The notes under the pieces are model-generated. The model was not told the origin of the DNA. It saw only the letters and a program-made list of their open reading frames with translations, and did no database searches. Shown here in pieces: positions 37,109 to 45,491 of a DNA stretch of 64,000 nt; within the stretch, counting starts at the first letter, position 1, and each line of letters opens with the position of its first letter. The position numbers and the translations under genes were made by a program. Origin of the DNA: Actinomadura spongiicola (lineage in GTDB: Bacteria; Actinomycetota; Actinomycetes; Streptosporangiales; Streptosporangiaceae); contig NZ_QVNQ01000004.1 of assembly GCF_003432485.1 (NCBI RefSeq), forward strand, positions 372,001-436,000, read 5' to 3'.

Positions 37109-38443
37109 TCAGGTCAGTTGGACCGTGCCCGTCACGTCGGCGGCCAGACGGAGCTGGTCGCCGTCACGGAGCGGTGCCTCGACCCCGCGGGGGAGGCGCT
37201 CGCCGTTGACGAACGTTCCATTCGTGGAACCCTCGTCACGCACCCACGCCGTCCCGGACGGGTCGAGCCACACCGTCGAGTGGCGTCGCGACACGTTGTC
37301 GTACTGCGTGAACGTCGACGCGACCGGGGACTGGCCCGCGTCCCGTCCGATCACCAGATGCTGCCCGACGGAGACCTTCAGCTCGCCCGTGGGGAACATC
37401 ACGCGCAGGACGGGCGTGCCCTTCTGCGGCAGCGGACGCAGGCACGAGTCGCACTGCGCGGCGCCCGGGTTGGACAGCACCGCCTCGCAGTACGGGCACA
37501 TGAACGCCGTGCTGTCGGGCTGACGGCCCTGGTTGTGGTCGGGCGGCAGCAGCGTCGCCTCCCGGCCGTGCGGCGGCACGGGCGGTTGACCCCCGTGCTG
37601 TGGACCACCGAGCTGCTGACCACCGAGCTGCTGACCACCGAGTTGCTGACCACCGAGCGGCTGGGGCGGGCCGCCGTGCTGCGGCGGCTGGCCGAACTGG
37701 TCACCGCCGGGCGGGCCCTGCTGCGGTGAACCCCACTGGTCCTGCGGCTGCGGCTGTGGCGCGCCCCACTGATCCTGCTGCGGCGAGTACTGCTGGTCCT
37801 GCTGCGGGGAGTACTGGTCCTGCTGCGGGAACTGCTGGTCCTGTGGGGGGAACTGCTGGTCGGGCGGCGAGTACTGCTGTTGCTGCTGCGGCGCGCCCCA
37901 CTGGTCCTGCTGCTGCGGCATGCCCCAGGGATCCGGCTGCTGCATCGGCCCCTGGCCGCCTTGCTGCTGCGGCTGACCGTACGGCTGCCCGTGCTGCCCC
38001 TGTCCGTGCTGACCTTGGCCGTGCTGGCCTTGCCCATGCTGGGGCTGGCCCTGGCCGTACTGGTCGGGGGCCTGCTGCTGGGGCATGGGGGAGCCCCAGC
38101 CGTCCTGCTGCTGTTGCTGCGGCGGCTGGCCCCACGGGTCGGGCGCCTGACCAGGCGGGCCCTGCGGCTGAGGCGGACCCTGGTGCTGCGGACCCTGCTG
38201 CTGGTACGGGTCGGGCGCCTGCTGGTACGGCTGGCCGCCCGGCTGCCCCGGCGGGGCTCCGTACTGCGGCTGGCCGCCCTGCGGCTGGCCCGGCGGCGGA
38301 AAGCCCCGGTGCTGGTCGTCGTACCCGCCCGGGCCCGGCCGCTGGGCGCCGCCCGCGCGGGCCAGGTTCGCCCCGCAGCTCATGCAGAGCAGGTCGCCCT
38401 GCTGGAACGGTTCGTCACAGACAGGACAGTTCAAGGTCGCCAT
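37109..38443 (-). CDS. Gln-rich FHA-domain protein with two zinc ribbons
   Basis: A 444-residue protein. A zinc ribbon at the N-terminus (C6PVC, C20MSC) leads into ~290 residues dominated by Gln, Pro and Gly with repeats such as GQGQHG and QQLGG. A second ribbon (CPYCEAVL, CDSCLRPLP) and a C-terminal FHA domain follow: HLVIGRDA, SRRHSTVWLD, DEGSTNGTFVNGERL. FHA domains bind phosphothreonine, so it is a likely reader for the kinase encoded upstream in the same operon. Its first 13 nt overlap the radical-SAM gene. ATG 38443 has GGGGGA upstream. Low-complexity regions of this kind can promote condensation; that is inference. Confidence 0.85.
   Translation of the reverse strand: MATLNCPVCDEPFQQGDLLCMSCGANLARAGGAQRPGPGGYDDQHRGFPPPGQPQGGQPQYGAPPGQPGGQPYQQAPDPYQQQGPQHQGPPQPQGPPGQAPDPWGQPPQQQQQDGWGSPMPQQQAPDQYGQGQPQHGQGQHGQGQHGQGQHGQPYGQPQQQGGQGPMQQPDPWGMPQQQDQWGAPQQQQQYSPPDQQFPPQDQQFPQQDQYSPQQDQQYSPQQDQWGAPQPQPQDQWGSPQQGPPGGDQFGQPPQHGGPPQPLGGQQLGGQQLGGQQLGGPQHGGQPPVPPHGREATLLPPDHNQGRQPDSTAFMCPYCEAVLSNPGAAQCDSCLRPLPQKGTPVLRVMFPTGELKVSVGQHLVIGRDAGQSPVASTFTQYDNVSRRHSTVWLDPSGTAWVRDEGSTNGTFVNGERLPRGVEAPLRDGDQLRLAADVTGTVQLT
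37606..37665 (-). repeat. 15-bp tandem repeat, about four units
   Basis: On the plus strand the unit is CACCGAGCTGCTGAC. Three near-exact copies and a degenerate fourth encode the QQLGG repeats of the FHA protein. The unit is prone to slippage. Confidence 0.8.
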
Positions 38444-39150
38444 GACACATCCCCCGAGCGCACCCCGGCGCGGTCGAGCCTCGACGTCAGGTGCTCCATG
38501 TCACCCCTTCGCGGGATCCCGATGTAGTACACCCGCCTTCCCTCCGGCCCTTCGTCCACGGACACCTGTACTCGGGGCCCTGTTCCTTCTCCAGTCTCCC
38601 CGATATCGGCCAGTGCCCCGTACCGCTCGGCCCCGAGCGGGGACAGCGGCACGACACGCTGGTTGGCCGACCCCCTCCAGAGTAGAGATCCACTCGTGGA
38701 GTGTCGCCCCTCCGGGTTGAGCCGATCAACGTACGGGCCCGCTATCACGGCGTCGCACATGTCCAGGATCTCGCGTGCCTCACCGGTGCGGACGAGCCGA
38801 GAGTAGACATATCCGCTGTAGACCAATATGTCCAATGTAATCGTCTCACGGGCGCGGTCGTCCTGCCACGCGCGGATCCCGCGCAGCAGCGCCGCCAGCG
38901 CGGCCGGCTGCTGGAACGGTTCGCCGCCGGAGATCGTGACGCCGTCGACCGGCCCAGGCAGGGACGCCAGCCAGCCGAGGACCGTTTCGACCGGGACGGC
39001 CTTGCCCGGATCGGCCTCCCAGGTGTCCCGGGACAGGCAGCCGGGGCAGTGCAGCGTGCAGCCCTGCGTCCAGATTCCCGCGCGGGTTCCGGGGCCGAGT
39101 GTGGTCACCGGATAGTGCGCCTTGGCGAGCAGCAGTGTCGCGGACGTCAC
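38431..39150 (-). CDS. Small radical-SAM (4Fe-4S single cluster) protein
   Basis: A 239-residue protein with the cluster motif C31TLHC35PGC38 (CX3CX2C) and the SAM-binding motif ISGGEPFQQP, as in activating enzymes of the NrdG/PflA kind. The core is short, with no second cluster domain. A ~60-residue C-terminal extension includes PRVQVSVDEGPEGRRVYYIGI. No glycyl-radical enzyme or ribosomal peptide precursor is encoded nearby, so the substrate is unknown. GTG 39150 overlaps the AAA+ gene stop (GTGA), implying coupled synthesis and possibly direct partnership with that ATPase. Confidence 0.82.
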   Translation of the reverse strand: MTSATLLLAKAHYPVTTLGPGTRAGIWTQGCTLHCPGCLSRDTWEADPGKAVPVETVLGWLASLPGPVDGVTISGGEPFQQPAALAALLRGIRAWQDDRARETITLDILVYSGYVYSRLVRTGEAREILDMCDAVIAGPYVDRLNPEGRHSTSGSLLWRGSANQRVVPLSPLGAERYGALADIGETGEGTGPRVQVSVDEGPEGRRVYYIGIPRRGDMEHLTSRLDRAGVRSGDVSWRP

Positions 39151-41087
39151 TGAAGGTCCAGATGGACGATGCTGCCCTCGCGTCTCAGACCCGAGACAGT
39201 GATCTTCTCGTTGGGCACGAGATCACGGTCGAACAGCGCACGCGCCAGCGGGTTCACGAAGTAGGACTCCAGCGCCATGCCGATGCCGCGTCCGCCCTTG
39301 TCCAGCTCCTCCGTGCACCATCCGCGCAGCGTCGCCAGCGCCTCGCTCTTCACGGCGAGGACGAGCCGGTGCTCCTCGGTGACGCGCCGGCAGATGTTCG
39401 CGAGCTGCAGGTCGAAGATCTTCTGGGCGGCGTCGGCGGAGATGAAGTCGAACACGACGATGTTGTCGCCGAACCGGTTGAGCAGCTCGGGCCGGTTCAG
39501 GACCTCCGTGAAGTGGTCGGCGACGGCGCTCTTGATGCGCTGCTCCACCTCGTCGTACGGCATCCCGGGTGTGATGTTCTGCACACGGTCCGGCGACGCG
39601 AACGGCGACCCGCCCACGTGCGCCTCCCGGGTCGTGAGGTCGCGGCCCGGGACGTACATCCCGAGATTCGAGGTGAAGATCAGGATCGACTCGGAGAAGT
39701 GGACCGTGTTGCCGCGCCCGTCGGTGAGGCGCCCGTCCTCCAGGATCTGGAGGAACTTGTCCAAAATCCGCGGGTGCGCCTTCTCGATCTCGTCGAACAG
39801 CATCACCCGGAACGGGTCCTCCCGGACGGCGTTGGTCAGCTCCCCGCCCGCCTCGTGCCCCACGTACCCGGGCGGCGACCCGATCAGCCGGTCGCCGGAG
39901 CCCTCCCCGGAGAACTCGCTCATGTCGAACCGCAGGTAGGCCGACTCGTCGCCGAACACCAGCTCGGTGATCGCCTTCGCCAGCTCCGTCTTGCCGGTGC
40001 CGGTCGGCCCGGCGAAGAACAGCACGCCGCGCGGCCGGCTCCCCGACCGGGTCGCCTGCGCCCCCGACAGTCCGAGCACCGCCCGCTTGAGGATGTCGAG
40101 CGTCTTCGTCACGGCCTGCGGCTGCCCGATCACCCGTTCCGGGACGCGTTTCTCGCCCTCCAGCACCCGCCGCCGCAGATGGCCGCGGCTCCACGGGTTG
40201 TCGAGCACGCCGAGCTTGTAGGTGCGGACCGCGTCCGGCAGGTCCGCCAGGTCGACGCTGCGCTCCTTCGCCAGCCGCGTCACCTCGATCATCGACTGGA
40301 GGGTCAGCCCGTCGGCCTGCTCGGCGAACGCGTCGCACGCCGCCGCGGCGGCCTCGTCCGATCCCACGTCGGTGACGCCGAACGCGCGGGCCAGCAGCCG
40401 CGCCGTCTCCTGCCGGTCGCCGAGATGCGGGCGCGGGATCGTGATCTCCCGGACGTTCTCGTTGTCGGCCGTCAGCCACGGCGGCAGGTCACCCGGCCGT
40501 TCCACCAGCCACACCACCGGGTTGTACAGCGGCTTCGGCCGCGGACCGGTCACCCGGACGGGACGGGCGCTGCGCGACAGCTTCGCGCAGAACCGGAAGA
40601 AGTCGCGTTCGGCGGGCTCCAGGTCGGTGGGGGTGCGGGCGATCCGCGACGCCGAGTCGATCACGAACGCGGCGCGGATGTTCTCCTCCGGGCGCGCCAC
40701 CGCCGACAGATGCCGGGCCAGCGCCTCCAGCGACGGCTTCTCGTCCGCCTTGATCTTGCCGAGCAGCCGCTCCGCCGACCGGGCCGCCTCGTCCCCGGAC
40801 TCGTCTCCGGACTCGCCCCCGGCCTCCGGGTACACCTGGAGGCCGTCCACCGGGTCGTACACGATCATGAAGGAGGCGCCGCTGGACCGCAGCGTCTCCC
40901 ACAGCAGCTCGCGCAGCGGCAGCAGCCGCGCGGGGCCGGTCGCGTCGGACGCGGGCGCGAGGAAACTGTCGTACAGGTTGCCCGACAGGACGTACTGGGA
41001 GTGCACCGAGAGGGTGGCGTCCAGCTCACGGATGAACGGAGGCCAGCCCGGCAGCCGTCCGCCGAGAGTCGGCGATTCAATGCTCAT
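39147..41087 (-). CDS. AAA+ ATPase with ClpB-like C-terminal module
   Basis: A 646-residue ATPase. The first ~320 residues have an AAA-like layout without a P-loop (AAFVIDSAS in a Walker B-like position, then a helical lid-like segment QADGLTLQSMIEVTRLAKE). The C-terminal half matches the second ATPase ring of ClpB/ClpA: FAGPTGTGKTELAKAI, SPPGYVGHEAGG, VMLFDEIEKAHP, sensor FTSNLG, and the D2-small-domain ending GRGIGMALESYFVNPLAR. It should be a protein-remodelling motor of one active ring. There is no Clp N-domain or peptidase-docking loop that I can see. ATG 41087 has GAGGAG 5 nt upstream. A 143-bp gap separates it from the coiled-coil gene. Confidence 0.85.
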   Translation of the reverse strand: MSIESPTLGGRLPGWPPFIRELDATLSVHSQYVLSGNLYDSFLAPASDATGPARLLPLRELLWETLRSSGASFMIVYDPVDGLQVYPEAGGESGDESGDEAARSAERLLGKIKADEKPSLEALARHLSAVARPEENIRAAFVIDSASRIARTPTDLEPAERDFFRFCAKLSRSARPVRVTGPRPKPLYNPVVWLVERPGDLPPWLTADNENVREITIPRPHLGDRQETARLLARAFGVTDVGSDEAAAAACDAFAEQADGLTLQSMIEVTRLAKERSVDLADLPDAVRTYKLGVLDNPWSRGHLRRRVLEGEKRVPERVIGQPQAVTKTLDILKRAVLGLSGAQATRSGSRPRGVLFFAGPTGTGKTELAKAITELVFGDESAYLRFDMSEFSGEGSGDRLIGSPPGYVGHEAGGELTNAVREDPFRVMLFDEIEKAHPRILDKFLQILEDGRLTDGRGNTVHFSESILIFTSNLGMYVPGRDLTTREAHVGGSPFASPDRVQNITPGMPYDEVEQRIKSAVADHFTEVLNRPELLNRFGDNIVVFDFISADAAQKIFDLQLANICRRVTEEHRLVLAVKSEALATLRGWCTEELDKGGRGIGMALESYFVNPLARALFDRDLVPNEKITVSGLRREGSIVHLDLQ

Positions 41088-41230
41088 ACCTGCTCCTCGC
41101 GGAGGGGCCGAGGGTGGGAAGGCGACCGGCGGCGCGGGGACGGTTCCCCGCACTCCCCGGTTCGTTCCCGTTCATCCGCCGGCTCCACTCCGCTCCATCC
41201 GTCCGATCGGTCGCCCGTCCACCAGGCACG

Positions 41231-42379
41231 TCACTTGTGACGCTCACGGCGGCGCTCGCGTTGCCCCGCACGTGCCCTAGTCTGCCGTGACTCGGTGGAG
41301 ACCGGCAGCTCACGGACTCCCGGGTCCAGCCGCCACGAGACGTCCGAGCGGATCCCGGCGCGCTCCAGCCGGGTCCGCGCGGCCTCGAACGCCTCGCACC
41401 ACTCGCGTTCCCGTTCGACGTCGACGCGCCGGTCGTCCTCGCTCTCCGCGGGCCGCTCCCGCACCATCGACGCCCGCACGTGGGCCGCGTCGTCCACCCG
41501 CATCCGCACGCTGTGGTCGGGCCAGGCGCCCTTCGTCAACGTCACGGTCCCGTCGCCGGCCGTCAGCGTCTCGAAACCCGTCTGGACCTCGTAGCCCAGG
41601 TCCTCGAACGCGGCGGTGATCGAGTCGAGGACGTAGCGGCGCTCGGCCTCGGCCTGCTCGGCGGCGTCCCGTTCCGCCGCCCGGCGCCGCTCCTCCTCCC
41701 GGCGCTCGGCGGTGCGGCGGTTCGCGTCCCCGATCCGCAACCGCACCTCCTGCAGGACGCCCTCGGCCTCCTCCGCCGTGCCGACGCCCGCGAGCAGCCG
41801 TGCCGCGTCCACGACCGCGCGCCGTTCCTCGTCGGACGCGTCCGGCAGCAGCCGCGCCATGATGCGGGCCAGGGTGCGCCGGGCGTCCTCCGCGGCGCTC
41901 TCGTCGTTCTCGTCGTTCTCGGGGGTCGGCGGGGTCTGCGCCGTGTCGGTCTGGAGCGCCTCGGCGGGGAGGGCGAAGACCTGCGCGGTGACCTGGGCGG
42001 CGAGATGTTCCGAGAGCCGCTGTTCCGCCTCGTCCAGAAGCCGGTCCGTCGTCTCGCACCACGCGGTCAACTCCGCGGCGGGACGTTCGTCCGGCTCCAG
42101 CGCCGCGGGGAGGGCCACGTCGGCTCCGAGCCCGTCCCGGGTCTCGGCGAGCGCCGCGATGCGGGCGTTGCGGCGCACCACCTCGCGCAGCGCCCGCTCC
42201 TGCGTCTCCACCTCCGCGAGCGCCGCCGCCCGCGCCTCGGCGCGTCCCTCGGCGAGCGCGGCCAGCGCCTCCGCGCCCCGGCCCGCCACCCCTGCGCCGT
42301 GTCCGAGGACGCGGTTCATGCCCAGGGTGAGGACCACCGCCATGTCCAGGACGATCTCGGCCTCGACACCACTGCTCAC
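41231..42379 (-). CDS. Coiled-coil protein of kinase/AAA/radical-SAM operon
   Basis: A 382-residue cytoplasmic protein. A short N-terminal hydrophobic stretch (EIVLDMAVVLTLGMNRVLG) is followed by long Ala/Glu/Arg heptad-like helices, about 40-270, with a charged AERREEERRRAAERDAAEQ core. The C-terminal ~120 residues form an apparent globular domain (YVLDSITAAFEDLGYEVQTG, VTLTKGAWPDHSVRMRVDD, AGIRSDVSWRLDPG). I do not recognise the family. GTG 42379 overlaps the kinase stop (GTGA), so it is made together with the kinase. It may be an adaptor linking kinase and AAA+ motor; that is inference. Confidence 0.72.
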   Translation of the reverse strand: MSSGVEAEIVLDMAVVLTLGMNRVLGHGAGVAGRGAEALAALAEGRAEARAAALAEVETQERALREVVRRNARIAALAETRDGLGADVALPAALEPDERPAAELTAWCETTDRLLDEAEQRLSEHLAAQVTAQVFALPAEALQTDTAQTPPTPENDENDESAAEDARRTLARIMARLLPDASDEERRAVVDAARLLAGVGTAEEAEGVLQEVRLRIGDANRRTAERREEERRRAAERDAAEQAEAERRYVLDSITAAFEDLGYEVQTGFETLTAGDGTVTLTKGAWPDHSVRMRVDDAAHVRASMVRERPAESEDDRRVDVEREREWCEAFEAARTRLERAGIRSDVSWRLDPGVRELPVSTESRQTRARAGQRERRRERHK

Positions 42380-44661
42380 GCTTTTCCTCCGCCGCTTCGA
42401 GACTCCCGCCACCGGTGCAGCCGCATGCCCGCCATGACGGCGTGCGCGAACGCGCACACGGCCATCACCAGCATCCACAGCAGCGTCCCGAGCGGCATCA
42501 CCGCGCCGAGCAAGAACAGGACGATCAGCAGCGGAAGCGTTCCGGCGAGGAACAGCAGCCCGCATCCGCCGCGTCCGGTGCGCCGCGCGGCGCCCGTCAT
42601 CGCCCCCGACGCCCCGGACAGCACCCGGCCGCCCGTCGCGAGCGCCTTCGAGAACAACGACCAGGGCCCGCCCGGCAGGTAGTCGCCGCCCTGCGTGCGC
42701 GCCAGCATGACCTCGCTGCCGATCTGCACGGCCCACGCGAACACCGACGCCGCGACCAACAACCCGAGGGACGCGCCGGACGATCGTTGGAACCCGCCGA
42801 CCGAGCTGGCGCCCGTGTCGTCGACACCGAACAGGCCGTCCACGATCCAACTGCCGAGCAGCCAGAACCCGAGCAGTGGCAGCGTCCACAGCACGGCGCG
42901 GGTCGTGGCGGCGCTCCGTCCCGCGAGGCGTTGCCGTTCGCGGTCGGCCCACCGGGCGCGCAGCGCCTCGCTCTGCCGCTCGGCGGTCAACCGGTCCCGC
43001 GCCCGCGCCTCCGCCTCCAGGACGGCCTCGGGCGCCGCCAGCGACACCGCGAGCAGCCGCAGCGGATCGTCGCCCGCGCCGTCCGCCATCCAGGTGAACC
43101 ACGGCGCGGGCTCGGCGACCGACTCTCGTGCCCGCGCCGCGCCTTCGGCTACCAGCCGTCCGGTTTCCGCGGGACGCGCCGCGAGCGCCAGCAGCGTCAG
43201 CAGGACGACGGGCGGATCACCGGTCTCGGCGTCGGACAGCCGCGCGTCCAGCGCGGGCGGCGTCGCCTCCTGCGCCCGCAGCCAGCGGGCCAGGTCGTTC
43301 CACGCCGCCGCGTAGGCCCGCCACTGGTCGTCGACGCGGGCGAGCTCACGGCCGCCGTCGAACCCGGCCAGCACGCGCAGCAGGTCGCGTTCCCAGAGGT
43401 CGCGGCCGATCCGGCAGGCGAGAGGGTGGTCGGGATGGCGGCGGTCCCCGGCGAGGACGGCGAGGTTCGGCAGGTCATCGGCCGTCATCCGGCGGCCCAG
43501 ATAGTGCGGGGGAAGCTCCGGGTCGAGCCACCGCACCAGATGCAGCAGCTTCACATCCGGCGGGAGGCGGGTGGCGAGCCTGCCGTCCACCAGGTCGTCG
43601 CGGCCCTCGCCCGGCACCTCCGCGAGCCAGTCGCGCAGGCTCCGCCAGGCCTGCCCCGACTCGCCGCGCTCGAAGAAGTACTGGGCGGCGTGATCCCAGT
43701 CGTCCACGAGGGCGCGCGCCAGTTCGTCGCGGCGGGTGAACCGTCGTCCCTGGAACAGGAGCCCGGTGCCCGTCTCCGGCGCGGCGGACTCCTGGGCCAC
43801 CGGCGGCGAACCGCCGTCCAGCCACTCCCGGACCTCCCGGCCCGTCCACCTCCTGCGCGGGTCACGGGTCAGCAGCCCCTGGCACAGCAGCCGCAGCCGC
43901 GGATCGGGGACGTCGTCCGCGCTCACCGGACGCGTCGCCAGATGGTCGACCACCACCGTCTCGCTCAGCCCCTGGAACGGGGCGCGGCCCGTCGCCATCT
44001 CCCGGACGATCATGCCGAGCGACCACCAGTCACGGGCGGGCGACACCTGGCCCGACAGCGACTCCGGCGCCGCGTACGCCAGCGTCCGCGACGACGACGC
44101 GAACACGACGCTCTGGTCGAGCACCCGGCTCAACCCGAAGTCGGCGATCACCAGCCGTACCGGGTCGGTGCCCACCACCAGGACGTTCTCCGGTTTGAGG
44201 TCGCGGTGGACGATGCCCGCGCCGTGCAGGGCGATCAGCCCGTCCGCGAGCTGCGCCGCGATCTCACCGGCGGTCTCCGCGGGCAGCGGCCCCTCCCGCA
44301 GCAGCGCCCGCAGGTTGCCGTCGGGCGCGTACGCGGCGATCTCGTAGTCGCGCCCGTCCGCGTGGCCGGTCTCCAGGATCCGCAGCACATGCGGCGAGTC
44401 CAGCGCGGGCAGCTTCGCCCAGACGTCCCGGTCCGCGCTGTACCCGCGGCGGAAGATCTTCGCGACGTACTCGTCGCCGTGCTCGTCCCGGACGAGCAGC
44501 AGATCGGACTCGGCGCCCTGCACCGGCAGCTCCGCGACGGCCCGGTACCGCTCGGCGAGCACTCCCGGCAGCCGTACCAGCGGATCGCCGGACGGCGGCC
44601 CGTCCCGCCGCGTCCGCGCCGCCGAAAGCTGCTCGGGCACCCGCGTGTCGCGCCGGGTCAT
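42376..44661 (-). CDS. Ser/Thr kinase with helical and membrane C-terminus
   Basis: A 761-residue protein. The kinase domain covers ~35-300: Lys68 in YVAKIF, HRDLKPEN at 152-159, DFG at 174-176, and AYAAPES. The glycine-rich loop is poor (LPVQGAESD replaces GxGxxG). A ~270-residue helical region of unknown kind follows, then three or four membrane segments near the C-terminus (LWTLPLLGFWLLGSWIV, LGLLVAASVFAWAVQIG, LPLLIVLFLLGAVMPLG). C-terminal membrane anchoring after a large helical domain is unlike the usual one-pass PASTA kinases. ATG 44661 has AGGA upstream; an upstream GTG would add ~35 residues encoded by a 12-bp repeat. Confidence 0.85.
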   Translation of the reverse strand: MTRRDTRVPEQLSAARTRRDGPPSGDPLVRLPGVLAERYRAVAELPVQGAESDLLLVRDEHGDEYVAKIFRRGYSADRDVWAKLPALDSPHVLRILETGHADGRDYEIAAYAPDGNLRALLREGPLPAETAGEIAAQLADGLIALHGAGIVHRDLKPENVLVVGTDPVRLVIADFGLSRVLDQSVVFASSSRTLAYAAPESLSGQVSPARDWWSLGMIVREMATGRAPFQGLSETVVVDHLATRPVSADDVPDPRLRLLCQGLLTRDPRRRWTGREVREWLDGGSPPVAQESAAPETGTGLLFQGRRFTRRDELARALVDDWDHAAQYFFERGESGQAWRSLRDWLAEVPGEGRDDLVDGRLATRLPPDVKLLHLVRWLDPELPPHYLGRRMTADDLPNLAVLAGDRRHPDHPLACRIGRDLWERDLLRVLAGFDGGRELARVDDQWRAYAAAWNDLARWLRAQEATPPALDARLSDAETGDPPVVLLTLLALAARPAETGRLVAEGAARARESVAEPAPWFTWMADGAGDDPLRLLAVSLAAPEAVLEAEARARDRLTAERQSEALRARWADRERQRLAGRSAATTRAVLWTLPLLGFWLLGSWIVDGLFGVDDTGASSVGGFQRSSGASLGLLVAASVFAWAVQIGSEVMLARTQGGDYLPGGPWSLFSKALATGGRVLSGASGAMTGAARRTGRGGCGLLFLAGTLPLLIVLFLLGAVMPLGTLLWMLVMAVCAFAHAVMAGMRLHRWRESRSGGGKA

Positions 44662-44667
44662 GCCCCC

Positions 44668-44703
44668 GTCCTGTCGCGCGTCCTGTCGCGCGTCCCGTCG
44701 CGT
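44668..44703 (-). repeat. 12-bp tandem repeat before the kinase start
   Basis: On the plus strand GTCCTGTCGCGC occurs twice, followed by one variant copy. The repeat lies between the DUF4282 stop and the kinase ATG. If the kinase began further upstream it would encode ARQD-type repeats. Confidence 0.7.
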
Positions 44704-44759
44704 GTCCCGCGGCGGGACCCCGCCGCCGGTCCCGTCGAGCTCACCCACCGGATGCCCGC

Positions 44760-45326
44760 CTAGTCCTTGTCCTTGATGACCCGCAGATACTCGCTGATCT
44801 TGAACTGGTTGATCACGAATTCCAGGACCAGCCGCGTGAAGAGCACCTGGAGGAGCCACACGAAGGGGGTGGCGAGCAGAGTGATGAGGCCGACCGACGA
44901 GCCCTCTTCGAGATAGGCCAGCCCGTACCACGCCATGACCAGGGCGACCAGCGTGATTGGAACCAGCGCCAGCAGGTAAACGATCTTCACCAGCTTGGCG
45001 GTGATCATGTAGTCGAAGTTCATGTCGAAGAGCGTGCCGAGCAGGCCCTTCGTCGCCGGGCGAGGTGGCGGAGGCGCCCAACCCCGCTGTTGCTCCGGCG
45101 GGCCGTACGCCGGGTCCGGCGGGCGAGGCCCCGGAACCGGGCCCTGCTGCTGAGGCGGCTGCTGAGGCGGCTGCTGGGGCGGCTGCTGGGGCGGCTGATG
45201 TGACGGTTGCTGTGGTGGCGGTGGTGGCCCGTAGGAGCCCGTCCTGCCGGGCTCCGGCCGACCGGCCTCCGGCTGAGCAGGAGCCTGCGGGCGCGGTGGG
45301 TGACCGGGGTCCGATGGATGCGTCAT
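44760..45326 (-). CDS. DUF4282 membrane protein with Pro/Gln-rich N-terminus
   Basis: A 188-residue protein. The first ~90 residues are Pro/Gln-rich with repeated PPQQ. The DUF4282 domain follows: GLLGTLFDMNFDYMITAKLVK, two membrane segments (IVYLLALVPITLVALVMAW and VGLITLLATPFVWLLQVLF), then RLVLEFVINQFKISEYLR. The family function is unknown. It is the first gene of the operon running down to 37109 and could be the membrane platform for the kinase encoded next. It is divergent from the prepilin peptidase gene. Confidence 0.85.
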   Translation of the reverse strand: MTHPSDPGHPPRPQAPAQPEAGRPEPGRTGSYGPPPPPQQPSHQPPQQPPQQPPQQPPQQQGPVPGPRPPDPAYGPPEQQRGWAPPPPRPATKGLLGTLFDMNFDYMITAKLVKIVYLLALVPITLVALVMAWYGLAYLEEGSSVGLITLLATPFVWLLQVLFTRLVLEFVINQFKISEYLRVIKDKD

Positions 45327-45477
45327 CGCCGTCCGTCTCCAGTGTGGGGCCGCCTACAGAGAGACTCTAAGGCCTGCGCCCGGCCCCGCGCCGGAAGGAG
45401 AGGCCGCTCGGTCGCGCGGTATCACGGTGGTCACCGAACGCCCGGGATTCCTCAGGCGGAGGAGGCGTCCGTCCGGT

Positions 45478-45483
45478 TATCGT
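45478..45483 (+). promoter_or_regulatory. -10-like TATCGT before prepilin peptidase
   Basis: TATCGT ends 8 nt before ATG 45492. There is no clear Shine-Dalgarno sequence at the right distance. Confidence 0.35.
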
Positions 45484-45491
45484 CGGGGTCG

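Noticed and set aside
41077..41175. Short minus-strand frame MNGNEPGSAG... in the gap before the AAA+ start
   Set aside because: It runs into the AAA+ coding region in another frame, has low-complexity composition and only a weak ribosome site.
39099..41240. 713-codon plus-strand open frame opposite the AAA+ gene
   Set aside because: Antisense shadow; the minus-strand frame has complete AAA+ motifs.
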